From JAYRSJ01 sp041920215 (GTDB lineage: Bacteria; Pseudomonadota; Gammaproteobacteria; Burkholderiales; Burkholderiaceae_C), in the NCBI GenBank assembly GCA_041920215.1, contig JAYRSJ010000037.1, positions 1 to 29,819 on the forward strand: 29,819 nt of DNA. The letters are read 5' to 3'. Below are positions 7,244-15,328 of this stretch, one piece after another. The position numbers were made by a program, and so were the translations under genes. Under the pieces are notes generated by a model that was not told the origin of the DNA, made no database searches, and saw only the letters and a list, made by a program, of their open reading frames with translations. Position 1 is the first letter of the stretch. Each line of letters begins with the position of its first letter.

Positions 7244-7783
7244 ATGGCTCGTTTGCAAGCGTTTTATCGCGAAAAAGTTGTGCCAGGCCTCGTTGAGAAG
7301 TTTGGCTACAAGTCGATCATGGAAGTGCCGCGCATCACCAAGATCACGCTCAATATGGGCGTGAGCGAGGCTGTTGCGGACAAGAAGGTCATGGACCATG
7401 CGGTCGGTGATTTGACCAAGATCGCAGGTCAGAAGCCTGTCGTCACCAAGTCGAAGAAGGCAATTGCCGGCTTCAAGATTCGTGATGGCGTGCCTATCGG
7501 CTGCATGGTGACTTTGCGCGGCGTCCAGATGTATGAATTCCTGGATCGCTTCGTGACCGTTGCGCTGCCTCGTGTGCGTGATTTCCGGGGTATCTCGGGT
7601 CGCTCGTTTGATGGTCGCGGCAACTACAACATCGGTATCAAGGAACAGATCATCTTTCCGGAAATCGATTACGACAAGGTTGATGCGCTGCGTGGTCTGA
7701 ACATCAGCATCACCACGACCGCCAAGTCGGACGATGAGTGCAAGGCCTTGCTGGCCGCATTCAAGTTCCCGTTCAAGAACTGA
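7244..7783 (+). CDS. rplE: 50S ribosomal protein L5
   Basis: The 179-residue protein begins MARLQAFYREKVVPGLVEKF and contains PRITKITLNMGVSEAVADKK, the family signature. L5 binds 5S rRNA in the central protuberance and contacts S13. The ATG at 7244 gives the usual length of 179; an upstream in-frame start at 7082 lies inside rplX and is rejected. AGAGG precedes the start. Confidence 0.98.
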   Translation: MARLQAFYREKVVPGLVEKFGYKSIMEVPRITKITLNMGVSEAVADKKVMDHAVGDLTKIAGQKPVVTKSKKAIAGFKIRDGVPIGCMVTLRGVQMYEFLDRFVTVALPRVRDFRGISGRSFDGRGNYNIGIKEQIIFPEIDYDKVDALRGLNISITTTAKSDDECKALLAAFKFPFKN

Positions 7784-7791
7784 GGTGACCT

Positions 7792-8097
7792 GTGGCAAAA
7801 CTCTCGATTAAGCAACGTGAGCTGAAGCGCGAACAACTGGTCGCCAAGTACGCCAAGAAGTACGCGGAACTGAAGGCCATCATCGACGACTCTAAGAAGT
7901 CCGAGGAAGAGCGCTACGCAGCCCGCTTGGAGCTGCAGAAGTTCCCCCGCAATGCCTACCCGACTCGCCTGCGTAACCGCTGCGAGTTGACCGGTCGTCC
8001 TCGCGGTACCTTCCGCAAGTTCGGTCTGGCCCGCAACAAGATCCGTGAACTGGCCTTCAAGGGCGACATCCCAGGTGTCGTCAAGGCCAGCTGGTAA
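7792..8097 (+). CDS. rpsN: 30S ribosomal protein S14 (zinc-free, GTG start)
   Basis: The 101-residue protein begins with GTG at 7792 (VAKLSIKQRELKREQLVAKY) after a GAGGTGA ribosome-binding site eight bases after rplE. The C-terminal half (RNRCELTGRPRGTFRKFGLA) matches the long S14 form that has lost the CXXC...CXXC zinc ribbon. S14 lies in the 30S head and is essential for late assembly. The zinc-free form does not depend on zinc supply, unlike the short C+ type. Confidence 0.97.
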   Translation: MAKLSIKQRELKREQLVAKYAKKYAELKAIIDDSKKSEEERYAARLELQKFPRNAYPTRLRNRCELTGRPRGTFRKFGLARNKIRELAFKGDIPGVVKASW

Positions 8098-8120
8098 TCG
8101 GCAGGTTTAGGAGATTTCGT

Positions 8121-8516
8121 ATGAGCATGAGTGATCCTATCGCCGATATGCTGACCCGCATTCGCAACGCCCAGAGCGTTGAGAAGGCCAGCGTGGTGAT
8201 GCCTTCCTCGAAGCTGAAGGTGGCTATCGCCAAGGTTCTCAAGGATGAGGGCTATATCGATGACTTCGCCGTTCGCGGTGAGGCTGCACGTCCCGAGTTG
8301 GAGATCGCGCTGAAGTATTACGCCGGTCGCCCGGTGATTGAGCGCATCGAGCGCGTGAGCCGTCCCGGCCTGCGCATCTACAAGGGCCGCCACGACATTC
8401 CGCAGGTCATGAACGGCCTGGGTGTGGCGATCGTCACTACACCCAAGGGTGTTATGACTGATCGTAAGGCACGTCAAGCCGGCATCGGCGGCGAAGTGCT
8501 TTGCTACGTCGCCTAA
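8121..8516 (+). CDS. rpsH: 30S ribosomal protein S8
   Basis: The 131-residue protein MSMSDPIADMLTRIRNAQSV ends with GIGGEVLCYVA, typical of S8, which binds helix 21 of 16S rRNA and in E. coli represses the spc operon by binding near the rplE start. Two in-frame ATGs occur (8121 and 8127); 8121 is preferred for its TAGGAG site at about 8108-8113 and because MSMSD is the usual betaproteobacterial N-terminus. Confidence 0.97.
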   Translation: MSMSDPIADMLTRIRNAQSVEKASVVMPSSKLKVAIAKVLKDEGYIDDFAVRGEAARPELEIALKYYAGRPVIERIERVSRPGLRIYKGRHDIPQVMNGLGVAIVTTPKGVMTDRKARQAGIGGEVLCYVA

Positions 8517-8535
8517 GCGCAAGGAGAGACAGACA

Positions 8536-9069
8536 ATGTCCCGCGTTGGAAAAATGCCGGTGGCCGTCCCGCAGGGTGTGGACGTGACCATCAACGCTGA
8601 GCAAATCAGCGTCAAGGGCGCGCTCGGTACTCTGGTGCGTCCTGTTAACAGCCTGGTGGCTGTGAAAAACGAAGGCGGCAAGCTGACTTTTGCCGCGACC
8701 AATGAATCGGCTGAGGCCGACGCCATGAGCGGCACCATGCGTGCCCTGCTGGCAAACATGGTCAATGGCGTCAGCAAGGGTTTCGAAAAGAAGCTGAACC
8801 TGGTTGGCGTGGGCTTCCGCGCCCAGGCTCAAGGTCAGAAGCTGAACCTGCAGATCGGTTTTTCTCACCCTGTGGTGAAGGATATGCCGGCTGGCATCAA
8901 GGTTGAGTGCCCGACCCAGACCGAAATTCTGATCAAGGGTGCGGATCGCCAGGTGGTGGGTCAGATTGCCGCAGAAGTGCGCGCCTTCCGCCCGCCTGAG
9001 CCTTACAAGGGCAAGGGCATTCGCTATTCCGACGAGAAGGTCTCTCTCAAAGAGACCAAGAAGAAGTAA
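8536..9069 (+). CDS. rplF: 50S ribosomal protein L6
   Basis: The 177-residue protein begins MSRVGKMPVAVPQGVDVTIN and ends with RPPEPYKGKGIRYSDEKV, the signature of the second L6 repeat. L6 lies at the base of the L7/L12 stalk near the factor-binding site. The length equals that of E. coli L6. AAGGAGA precedes the ATG by about ten bases. Confidence 0.98.
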   Translation: MSRVGKMPVAVPQGVDVTINAEQISVKGALGTLVRPVNSLVAVKNEGGKLTFAATNESAEADAMSGTMRALLANMVNGVSKGFEKKLNLVGVGFRAQAQGQKLNLQIGFSHPVVKDMPAGIKVECPTQTEILIKGADRQVVGQIAAEVRAFRPPEPYKGKGIRYSDEKVSLKETKKK

Positions 9070-9080
9070 GGAGCAGCGCC

Positions 9081-9446
9081 ATGTTGACCAAAAAAGAACA
9101 GCGCATCCGTCGCTCGCGTCAGACCCGTGCCCGTATCGCGATTCAGCGCGTGGCACGCCTGTCGGTGTTCCGCTCCAATCTGCACATCTACGCCAGTGTC
9201 ATTTCCGACGACGGCACGCGTGTGCTGGCCAGCGCCTCCACCGCCGAGAAGGAAGTTCGCGAGCAACTGGGTGGCTCGGGCAAAGGTGGCAACGTAGCCG
9301 CCGCCACCTTGATCGGCAAGCGTATCGCCGAGAAAGCCAAGGCGGCTGGCGTCGAGAAGGTTGCATTCGACCGCGCAGGTTTTGCCTATCACGGCCGCGT
9401 CAAGGCGCTGGCTGAGGCTGCCCGCGAAGCCGGCCTGCAGTTCTGA
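9081..9446 (+). CDS. rplR: 50S ribosomal protein L18
   Basis: The 121-residue protein begins MLTKKEQRIRRSRQTRARIA and contains RLSVFRSNLHIYASVISDDG and FDRAGFAYHGRVKALAEAAR. L18 binds 5S rRNA together with L5 and L25. The basic N-terminal segment is normal for the family. It starts eleven bases after the rplF stop, with AAGGAG as ribosome-binding site. Confidence 0.98.
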   Translation: MLTKKEQRIRRSRQTRARIAIQRVARLSVFRSNLHIYASVISDDGTRVLASASTAEKEVREQLGGSGKGGNVAAATLIGKRIAEKAKAAGVEKVAFDRAGFAYHGRVKALAEAAREAGLQF

Positions 9447-9464
9447 CGCATAAAGGATTAGGAA

Positions 9465-9983
9465 ATGGCAAAGTTTCAACCTCGCGCCCAGACCGAAGGC
9501 AATGACGACGGCCTGAAGGAAAAGATGATTGCGGTCAACCGCGTCACCAAGGTCGTTAAGGGTGGTCGTACCCTGAGCTTCGCAGCACTCACCGTGGTCG
9601 GGGACGGCGATGGCCGCATCGGCATGGGCAAGGGCAAGGCCAAGGAAGTTCCGGTCGCAGTGCAAAAAGCCATGGAGTCGGCTCGCCGTAACATGGTGAA
9701 GATTGACTTGCGTAACGGCACTATCCATCACAACGTGGTCGGTGAACATGGTGCTGCGCGGGTCATGATGATCCCTGCGCAGACCGGTACCGGTGTCATC
9801 GCTGGTGGACCGATGCGTGCTGTGTTCGAGGTGATGGGCGTGACGGATATCGTGACCAAGAGCCACGGTTCGACCAACCCTTACAACATGGTTCGCGCCA
9901 CGCTGGATGCGCTGAAGCGTTGCACCAACGCCTCGCAAGTGGCGGCAAAGCGCGGCAAGTCGGTTGAAGAAATCTTCAACTGA
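9465..9983 (+). CDS. rpsE: 30S ribosomal protein S5
   Basis: The 172-residue protein has the S5 N-terminal double-stranded-RNA-binding fold (MIAVNRVTKVVKGGRTLSFA) and the loop VVGDGDGRIGMGKGKAKEVP, followed by the C-terminal domain with KSHGSTNPYNMVRATLDAL. S5 works in decoding fidelity (ram mutations) and mRNA unwinding with S3 and S4. It lies between rplR and rpmD in the standard order. Confidence 0.98.
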   Translation: MAKFQPRAQTEGNDDGLKEKMIAVNRVTKVVKGGRTLSFAALTVVGDGDGRIGMGKGKAKEVPVAVQKAMESARRNMVKIDLRNGTIHHNVVGEHGAARVMMIPAQTGTGVIAGGPMRAVFEVMGVTDIVTKSHGSTNPYNMVRATLDALKRCTNASQVAAKRGKSVEEIFN

Positions 9984-10002
9984 AGCCGGACTGGAGAGAC
10001 AG

Positions 10003-10185
10003 ATGTCTGATAAGAAAACTCTGACGGTCAAGCTGGTGCGTAGCCCTATCGGTACGCGCGCCTCGCACCGCGCAACCGTTGTCGGGCTGGGCCTGCGTAA
10101 GTTGAACAGCACCAGCGTGCTTGAAGACACGCCGGCGGTGCGCGGCATGATCAACAAGATCGCCTATCTCGTCCAGGTGCTCTGA
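10003..10185 (+). CDS. rpmD: 50S ribosomal protein L30
   Basis: The 60-residue protein begins MSDKKTLTVKLVRSPIGTRA and contains HRATVVGLGLRKLNSTSVLE, the L30 signature. L30 is a small protein of the 50S near L13 and L20. The ATG at 10003 gives the usual length of about 60; the in-frame upstream start at 9964 would overlap rpsE and has no family similarity. CTGGAGAG precedes the start. Confidence 0.97.
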   Translation: MSDKKTLTVKLVRSPIGTRASHRATVVGLGLRKLNSTSVLEDTPAVRGMINKIAYLVQVL

Positions 10186-10212
10186 GCACCCGCACGAACT
10201 GAGGACTAGAAG

Positions 10213-10647
10213 ATGCAACTCAATACCATCAAGCCCGCGACTGGCGCCAAGCACGCCAAGCGTCGCGTTGGGCGCGGCATTGGTTCTGGCCTGGGCAAGA
10301 CCGCGGGTCGCGGCCACAAGGGTCAGAAGTCGCGTGCCGGCGGCTTCCATAAAGTTGGTTTCGAAGGCGGCCAAATGCCGCTGCAGCGCCGTCTGCCCAA
10401 GCGTGGCTTCAAGTCGCAGTCGCTGCGGTTCAACGCAGAGATCACATTGAGCGACCTGCAGGCACTTGCCGGCGAGGAGATCGATGTCCTGACGCTGAAG
10501 GCTGTGGGTCTCGTGCCCGAGTTGGCCAAGACCGTCAAGGTGATCTTGTCGGGTGCTATCAGCCGCAAGGTGAACTTGAAGGGCGTTGCTGCTACTGCCG
10601 GTGCCAAGGCTGCGATCGAAGCCGCTGGCGGCACGGTCGGCGCTTGA
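10213..10647 (+). CDS. rplO: 50S ribosomal protein L15
   Basis: The 144-residue protein begins MQLNTIKPATGAKHAKRRVG, followed by the glycine/basic-rich GRGIGSGLGKTAGRGHKGQK segment and GFEGGQMPLQRRLPKRGF. L15 is a late-assembling 50S protein whose extended N-terminus penetrates 23S rRNA. Length is normal. It precedes secY by 23 bases. Confidence 0.98.
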   Translation: MQLNTIKPATGAKHAKRRVGRGIGSGLGKTAGRGHKGQKSRAGGFHKVGFEGGQMPLQRRLPKRGFKSQSLRFNAEITLSDLQALAGEEIDVLTLKAVGLVPELAKTVKVILSGAISRKVNLKGVAATAGAKAAIEAAGGTVGA

Positions 10648-10670
10648 CGCACTGACTCAAGGATAGGCCA

Positions 10671-11981
10671 GTGGCAACCAACGCAAACCAGCTGGCCAAG
10701 AGCGGTAAGTTCGGCGACCTGCGTCGTCGGCTTGTGTTCTTGGTGCTCGCTCTGGTGGTTTACCGTATCGGGGCTCATATTCCCGTACCGGGTATCGATC
10801 CGGCTCAGCTGCAGCAGCTGTTCAACAGCCAGCAGGGCGGCATTCTGAGTCTGTTCAATATGTTCTCCGGCGGAGCCTTGTCGCGCTTCACCGTCTTCGC
10901 GCTGGGCATCATGCCCTACATCTCGGCTTCGATCGTCATGCAGTTGATGACGCATGTGGTGCCGAGTTTGGAAGCGCTGAAGAAGGAGGGTGAGGCAGGG
11001 CGCCGCAAGATTACGCAGTACACCCGCTACGGGACGCTGGGCCTTGCGATCTTCCAGTCTTTGAGCATTGCGCTGGCGCTGGAAAGTTCGCCCGGCTTGG
11101 TGATTGATCCTGGCTTTGGCTTCCGCCTGACAGCGGTGACCAGTTTGGTGGCCGGTACGATGTTCCTAATGTGGTTGGGTGAGCAGATCACTGAGCGCGG
11201 ACTAGGGAACGGCATCTCCATCCTGATCTTCGCGGGAATTGCGGCTGGCTTGCCCAGTGCGATCGGTGGTTTGCTCGAACTGGTGCGTACCGGTGCAATG
11301 AGCATCATCGCCTCCATCGTGATCATCGCCCTCGTGGTGTTCGTCACTTTCGGCGTTGTGTTCGTTGAGCGCGGTCAGCGCAAGATCCTGGTCAACTATG
11401 CCAAACGGCAGGTCGGCAACAAGGTGTATGGTGGACAGAGTTCCCATTTGCCGCTGAAGCTGAATATGTCGGGTGTGATTCCGCCCATCTTCGCTTCGTC
11501 GATCATTCTGCTGCCGACCACGATCGTTAGTTGGTTCGCGACCGGTGACGGGTTGCGCTGGCTGAAGGACATTGCGGATATGTTGCGTCCAGGTCAGCCG
11601 ATTTATGTGCTGCTCTATGCCGCTGCGATTGTGTTCTTCTGCTTCTTCTACACAGCGTTGGTGTTCAACAGTCGCGAGACTGCTGACAACCTTAAGAAGA
11701 GCGGTGCCTTTATTCCTGGTATACGACCTGGCGAGCAGACAGCGAAGCATATTGACAAGATCCTTGGTCGGTTGACTCTGGCTGGCGCCATCTACATCAC
11801 GGCAGTGTGTCTGCTGCCGGAGTTCTTGGTGCTGAAGTACAACGTTCCCTTCTACTTTGGCGGCACGTCTTTGCTGATCATTGTGGTGGTGACGATGGAC
11901 TTCTGGGCTCAGGTTCAGTCTTATGTGATGAGTCAGCAGTATGAGTCGCTGCTGAAGAAGGCGAATTTCAAGGCCAGCTGA
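10671..11981 (+). CDS. secY: Protein translocase subunit SecY
   Basis: The 436-residue protein (443 in E. coli) forms the channel of the SecYEG translocon in the inner membrane; ten transmembrane helices are expected and the hydrophobic segments fit. Recognisable pieces are RIGAHIPVPGIDPAQLQQLF, the plug region GGALSRFTVFALGIMPYISA, ERGLGNGISILIFAGI and the C5-loop VFVERGQRKILVNYAKRQVG. The start is GTG at 10671 after AAGGA. It is the usual last large gene of the spc block. Confidence 0.98.
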   Translation: MATNANQLAKSGKFGDLRRRLVFLVLALVVYRIGAHIPVPGIDPAQLQQLFNSQQGGILSLFNMFSGGALSRFTVFALGIMPYISASIVMQLMTHVVPSLEALKKEGEAGRRKITQYTRYGTLGLAIFQSLSIALALESSPGLVIDPGFGFRLTAVTSLVAGTMFLMWLGEQITERGLGNGISILIFAGIAAGLPSAIGGLLELVRTGAMSIIASIVIIALVVFVTFGVVFVERGQRKILVNYAKRQVGNKVYGGQSSHLPLKLNMSGVIPPIFASSIILLPTTIVSWFATGDGLRWLKDIADMLRPGQPIYVLLYAAAIVFFCFFYTALVFNSRETADNLKKSGAFIPGIRPGEQTAKHIDKILGRLTLAGAIYITAVCLLPEFLVLKYNVPFYFGGTSLLIIVVVTMDFWAQVQSYVMSQQYESLLKKANFKAS

Positions 11982-12031
11982 TAGCAAGGCAGGTCGGTAA
12001 TACACACAGCTACCAACCGAACTGGGACGGT

Positions 12032-12250
12032 ATGGCGAAAGACGACGTCATTCAGATGCAGGGCGAGATTCTTGAGAACCTGCCCAATGCGACGTTTCGT
12101 GTGAAGTTGGAGAACGGGCATGTGGTCCTCGGACACATTTCCGGCAAGATGCGGATGCACTACATCCGGATTCTTCCCGGCGATAAGGTTACGGTGGAAC
12201 TCACGCCCTACGATTTGAGTCGTGCTCGCATCGTGTTCCGGGCGAAGTGA
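12032..12250 (+). CDS. infA: Translation initiation factor IF-1
   Basis: The 72-residue protein MAKDDVIQMQGEILENLPNA, with LENGHVVLGHISGKMRMHYI and TVELTPYDLSRARIVFR, is an S1-fold (OB) IF-1 that binds the ribosomal A site during initiation. Its place between secY and rpmJ is known in betaproteobacteria and Gram-positives, whereas E. coli infA is elsewhere. Betaproteobacteria often carry a second infA; whether this genome does is not visible here. The start at 12032 lies 50 bases after secY with GGGACGG upstream. Confidence 0.97.
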   Translation: MAKDDVIQMQGEILENLPNATFRVKLENGHVVLGHISGKMRMHYIRILPGDKVTVELTPYDLSRARIVFRAK

Positions 12251-12309
12251 GCTTTGTTTATCCCCGGACGCGCTCGTTGAGCGATAGAGGTTAGGTCAAG
12301 GAGCAGACC

Positions 12310-12423
12310 ATGAAAGTTTCGGCATCCGTCAAGAAAATGTGCCGCAATTGCAAGATCATCCGCCGCAACGGCGTGGTGCGTGTGATCTGTACGGATCCCC
12401 GCCACAAGCAGCGCCAGGGCTGA
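12310..12423 (+). CDS. rpmJ: 50S ribosomal protein L36 (zinc-binding form)
   Basis: This 37-residue gene, translated directly, begins MKVSASVKKMCRNCKIIRRN and ends DPRHKQRQG before TGA at 12421. It keeps the zinc ligands Cys11, Cys14, Cys27 and His32 of the C+ L36 type. L36 is the last-added, smallest 50S protein. AAGGAG at about 12298-12303 precedes the ATG. It contrasts with the zinc-free S14 and S4 encoded nearby; a zinc-free L36 paralogue, if any, would be elsewhere. Confidence 0.97.
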   Translation: MKVSASVKKMCRNCKIIRRNGVVRVICTDPRHKQRQG

Positions 12424-12457
12424 TTGCCGCACGACTAGAGCGAATTAGAGGACGCAA

Positions 12458-12823
12458 ATGGCACGTATTGCTGGTATCAATATTCCGCCGCAAAAGCACA
12501 CCGAGATCGGTCTGACCTCGATCTACGGCATTGGCCGTACGACCGCGCAGAAGATCTGCACCGCTTGCGGCATTCCTTTCGACAAAAAGGTCAAGGACCT
12601 GACTGATGCGGATCTGGAAAAGATCCGTGAGGAAGTCGGCCGCATGACCATCGAAGGCGATCTGCGCCGCGAGATGTCGATCAACATCAAGCGCTTGATG
12701 GACCTTGGTTGCTACCGCGGCTTCCGTCATCGCCGTGGTCTGCCTATGCGCGGCCAGCGCACCCGCACGAATGCTCGCACCCGCAAGGGGCCGCGCAAGT
12801 CGGCTGCCACCGGCAAGAAGTGA
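12458..12823 (+). CDS. rpsM: 30S ribosomal protein S13
   Basis: The 121-residue protein begins MARIAGINIPPQKHTEIGLT and contains SIYGIGRTTAQKICTACGI and GCYRGFRHRRGLPMRGQRT, the family signatures. The basic C-terminal tail (TRTNARTRKGPRKSAATGKK) reaches toward the P-site tRNA. S13 also forms head bridges to L5. It opens the alpha-operon part of the cluster. Confidence 0.98.
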   Translation: MARIAGINIPPQKHTEIGLTSIYGIGRTTAQKICTACGIPFDKKVKDLTDADLEKIREEVGRMTIEGDLRREMSINIKRLMDLGCYRGFRHRRGLPMRGQRTRTNARTRKGPRKSAATGKK

Positions 12824-12852
12824 TTTGCGGCAACCATTGAAAGAAGGTCAAT

Positions 12853-13257
12853 ATGGCAAAAGCACCCAATAACTCGGCTGCCCAGCGCGTTCGCAAGAAG
12901 GTTCGCAAGAACATCGCCGACGGCGTTGCTCATGTGCATGCGTCGTTCAACAACACCATCATCACCATCACCGATCGTCAAGGCGGTGCCCTGTCCTGGG
13001 CGTCGTCGGGCGGTCAGGGCTTCAAGGGTTCGCGCAAGTCGACGCCGTTTGCTGCCCAGGTGGCCGCAGAGGTGGCGGGCCGCGCTGCTCAAGAGCAGGG
13101 TATCAAGAATCTGGATGTCAAGATCAAGGGCCCCGGTCCTGGCCGTGAGTCCTCGGTGCGCGCTTTGGCCGCGCTGGGCATCCGCATCAATTCGATCTCT
13201 GACGTGACGCCGGTGCCTCACAACGGTTGCCGCCCGCAAAAGCGCCGTCGTATCTAA
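12853..13257 (+). CDS. rpsK: 30S ribosomal protein S11
   Basis: The 134-residue protein has ADGVAHVHASFNNTIITITD and the conserved C-terminus DVTPVPHNGCRPQKRRRI, containing the Asn-Gly step that forms isoaspartate in E. coli S11. S11 lies on the 30S platform near the mRNA exit. AAAGAAGG precedes the ATG. It is followed by a 211-base gap with promoter- and hairpin-like elements before rpsD, so rpsK may end a transcription unit. Confidence 0.98.
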   Translation: MAKAPNNSAAQRVRKKVRKNIADGVAHVHASFNNTIITITDRQGGALSWASSGGQGFKGSRKSTPFAAQVAAEVAGRAAQEQGIKNLDVKIKGPGPGRESSVRALAALGIRINSISDVTPVPHNGCRPQKRRRI

Positions 13258-13283
13258 CAAGCCTGAGGCTCTCTCGGGTTTGA

Positions 13284-13292
13284 TGCGATAAT
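13284..13292 (+). promoter_or_regulatory. Candidate extended -10 promoter for rpsD
   Basis: TGCGATAAT (13284-13292) is an extended -10 element (TGn plus GATAAT) in the rpsK-rpsD gap. No good -35 lies 16-18 bases upstream, as is common for extended -10 promoters. Downstream genes would be rpsD, rpoA and rplQ. Weak evidence, from motif and position only. Confidence 0.4.
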
Positions 13293-13313
13293 CTCGCGCT
13301 GATTCCCTCGCCG

Positions 13314-13344
13314 GCCGGCACACGTGTGTCGTGCCGGCTGTTTT
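13314..13344 (+). terminator. Hairpin with T-run in rpsD leader
   Basis: GCCGGCAC (13314-13321) pairs perfectly with GTGCCGGC (13331-13338) around a 9-base loop, followed by TG and TTTT at 13341-13344. It resembles an intrinsic terminator. It lies after the candidate promoter at 13284, so it may either end the rpsK unit or act as an attenuator in the rpsD leader. The rest of the gap (13345-13468) shows only the ribosome-binding site AAGGA before rpsD. Confidence 0.45.
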
Positions 13345-13468
13345 GCTGAAGCGCTAGGCCTCGCCCGCGCTTCATATCTAAGCCCACCGTCCGAGCCGAC
13401 AAAAACACTGGCCGGACTCGCGCATGTTGCCCACAGCACATGCGTCAGATTGAACAAGGACACGCAAA

Positions 13469-14092
13469 GTGGCACGTTATCTCGGCCCTAAGGCCAAACT
13501 TTCCCGCCGCGAAGGCACTGACCTGTTCCTGAAGAGCGCACGCCGCGCCATCAGCGACAAGGCAAAGTTCGACTCCAAGCCCGGCCAGCATGGCCGCACC
13601 TCGGGCCAGCGCACGTCCGACTTCGGTCTGCAACTGCGCGAGAAGCAGAAGGTCAAGCGCATGTACGGTGTGCTGGAGCGCCAGTTCCGCCGCTATTTCG
13701 CCGAGGCCGAGCGCCGTAAAGGCTCGACCGGTGTGAATCTGTTGCAGTTGCTGGAGTCGCGTCTGGACAATGTTGTCTATCGCATGGGCTTCGGTTCGAC
13801 CCGTGCTGAGGCCCGTCAGCTGGTCTCGCACAAAGGTGTGACGGTGAACGGCGAGGTCGTGAACATCGCTTCGTACCTGGTCAAGGCCGGTGACATCGTC
13901 GCTGTGCGTGAAAAAGCCAAGAAGCAACTGCGTGTGCTGGATGCGTTCAAGCTGGCAGAGTCCATGGGCATGCCCGCATGGGTTCAAGTCGACGGCAGCA
14001 AGCTCGAAGGCGTGTTCAAGAAGGCGCCAGACCGCGATGAGTTCGGTGCTGAAATCAACGAATCGCTGATCGTTGAGCTGTACTCGCGTTAA
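13469..14092 (+). CDS. rpsD: 30S ribosomal protein S4 (zinc-free, GTG start)
   Basis: The 207-residue protein begins with GTG (VARYLGPKAKLSRREGTDLF) after CAAGGACACGCAAA. It has the S4 core and the S4 RNA-binding domain with LESRLDNVVYRMGFGSTRAE and ARQLVSHKGVTVNGEVVNIA. It contains no cysteine, so it is the zinc-free form. S4 nucleates 30S assembly, acts in fidelity, and in E. coli represses the alpha operon through a pseudoknot near rpsM. The gap before it is unusually long and structured. Confidence 0.97.
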   Translation: MARYLGPKAKLSRREGTDLFLKSARRAISDKAKFDSKPGQHGRTSGQRTSDFGLQLREKQKVKRMYGVLERQFRRYFAEAERRKGSTGVNLLQLLESRLDNVVYRMGFGSTRAEARQLVSHKGVTVNGEVVNIASYLVKAGDIVAVREKAKKQLRVLDAFKLAESMGMPAWVQVDGSKLEGVFKKAPDRDEFGAEINESLIVELYSR

Positions 14093-14103
14093 TCGATGTG
14101 CTC

Positions 14104-14146
14104 AAGCCGGGCGGCTCTTTACGGGTCCGCTCGGCTTTGCCGTTTT
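14104..14146 (+). terminator. Terminator-like hairpin between rpsD and rpoA
   Basis: An 11-bp stem (14104-14114 with 14127-14137, one G-U pair) closes a 12-base loop; TTTT follows at 14143-14146 after a 5-base gap. Its T-run is short and displaced, so it may be a leaky terminator that lowers rpoA output relative to rpsD. No clear promoter for rpoA was found in 14147-14237. Confidence 0.5.
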
Positions 14147-14237
14147 CTCGTCCGGGTGCGGGCCCGTTCCGGCCGCGACCGGTTGGTCCCTCAGCCTTAT
14201 CGGTGTAACGAACCGAGGGTATTGAAAGAAAGACCTC

Positions 14238-15227
14238 ATGCAAACAAACCTGCTGAAACCCAAGTCCATCAATGTGGAGCCCCTGGGCGGCCATCGCGCC
14301 AAGGTGACGCTTGAGCCGTTCGAGCGCGGCTATGGCCACACTCTGGGCAATGCCCTGCGCCGTGTGCTGCTGTCCTCGATGGTGGGTTATGCGCCGACTG
14401 AAGTGACGATTGCCGGCGTGCTGCACGAGTACTCGGCGATCGACGGTGTGCAAGAAGACGTGGTTCACATCATGCTGAACCTCAAGGGCGTGGTGTTCCG
14501 CCTGCACAACCGCGAAGAAGTGACCCTGGTCCTGCGCAAGGAAGGTGAAGGCCCGGTCACGGCTGCCGACATCCAGACCCCGCACGACGTCGAGATCATC
14601 AATCCCGAGCACGTCATTGCCCATCTGTCGCAAGGCGGCAAGCTGGACATGCAGATCAAGGTCGAGAAGGGCCGTGGCTATGTGCCGGGCACGATGCGCC
14701 GCTATGGCGACGAGCCGACCAAGAGCATCGGCCGCATCGTGCTGGACGCCTCGTTCTCGCCCGTGCGCCGGGTCAGCTACGCCGTTGAGAACGCCCGCGT
14801 CGAGCAGCGTACCGATCTGGACAAGCTGGTCATGGAAATCGAAACCAACGGCGCCATCTCGCCCGAGGAAGCGATCCGCGCTTCGGCCAAGATCCTGGTC
14901 GAGCAACTGGCCGTGTTCGCACAGCTGCAGGGCACCGACCTGGTCGACGCCTTCGACCAGCCGGCCCAGCGTTCCAGCAGCTTCGACCCGATCCTGCTGC
15001 GCCCTGTCGATGAGCTCGAGTTGACCGTTCGTTCGGCCAACTGCCTGAAGGCCGAGAACATCTACTACATCGGCGACCTGATCCAGCGCACCGAGACCGA
15101 GCTGCTGAAAACCCCGAATCTGGGTCGCAAGTCGCTCAATGAAATCAAGGAAGTCCTCGCCTCGCGCGGCCTGACTCTAGGCGCCCGCCTGGAAAACTGG
15201 CCGCCGCAAGGTCTGGACAAGCGTTAA
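14238..15227 (+). CDS. rpoA: RNA polymerase alpha subunit
   Basis: The 329-residue protein has the same length as E. coli RpoA. The N-terminal dimerisation domain includes LEPFERGYGHTLGNALRRVL and the C-terminal domain includes RSANCLKAENIYYIGDL, where the Arg falls at residue 265, the DNA UP-element contact in E. coli. It ends LGARLENWPPQGLDKR. Alpha assembles the core polymerase and receives activator contacts. AAAGAAAG lies before the ATG. It is transcribed with rplQ in most bacteria. Confidence 0.99.
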   Translation: MQTNLLKPKSINVEPLGGHRAKVTLEPFERGYGHTLGNALRRVLLSSMVGYAPTEVTIAGVLHEYSAIDGVQEDVVHIMLNLKGVVFRLHNREEVTLVLRKEGEGPVTAADIQTPHDVEIINPEHVIAHLSQGGKLDMQIKVEKGRGYVPGTMRRYGDEPTKSIGRIVLDASFSPVRRVSYAVENARVEQRTDLDKLVMEIETNGAISPEEAIRASAKILVEQLAVFAQLQGTDLVDAFDQPAQRSSSFDPILLRPVDELELTVRSANCLKAENIYYIGDLIQRTETELLKTPNLGRKSLNEIKEVLASRGLTLGARLENWPPQGLDKR

Positions 15228-15328
15228 TTTTTTGAAGAAGAAGGATGGGGCGCTGACCCGCTTCATCCGGTGCACCCGGGCAGTACCTGATACGGCTGCT
15301 GGGATTACTCTAGGAAAGGAATAGCACC

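Noticed and set aside
9024..10157. Long - strand open frame (377 codons) opposite rplR, rpsE and rpmD
   Set aside because: Shadow of codon bias over three well-identified genes.
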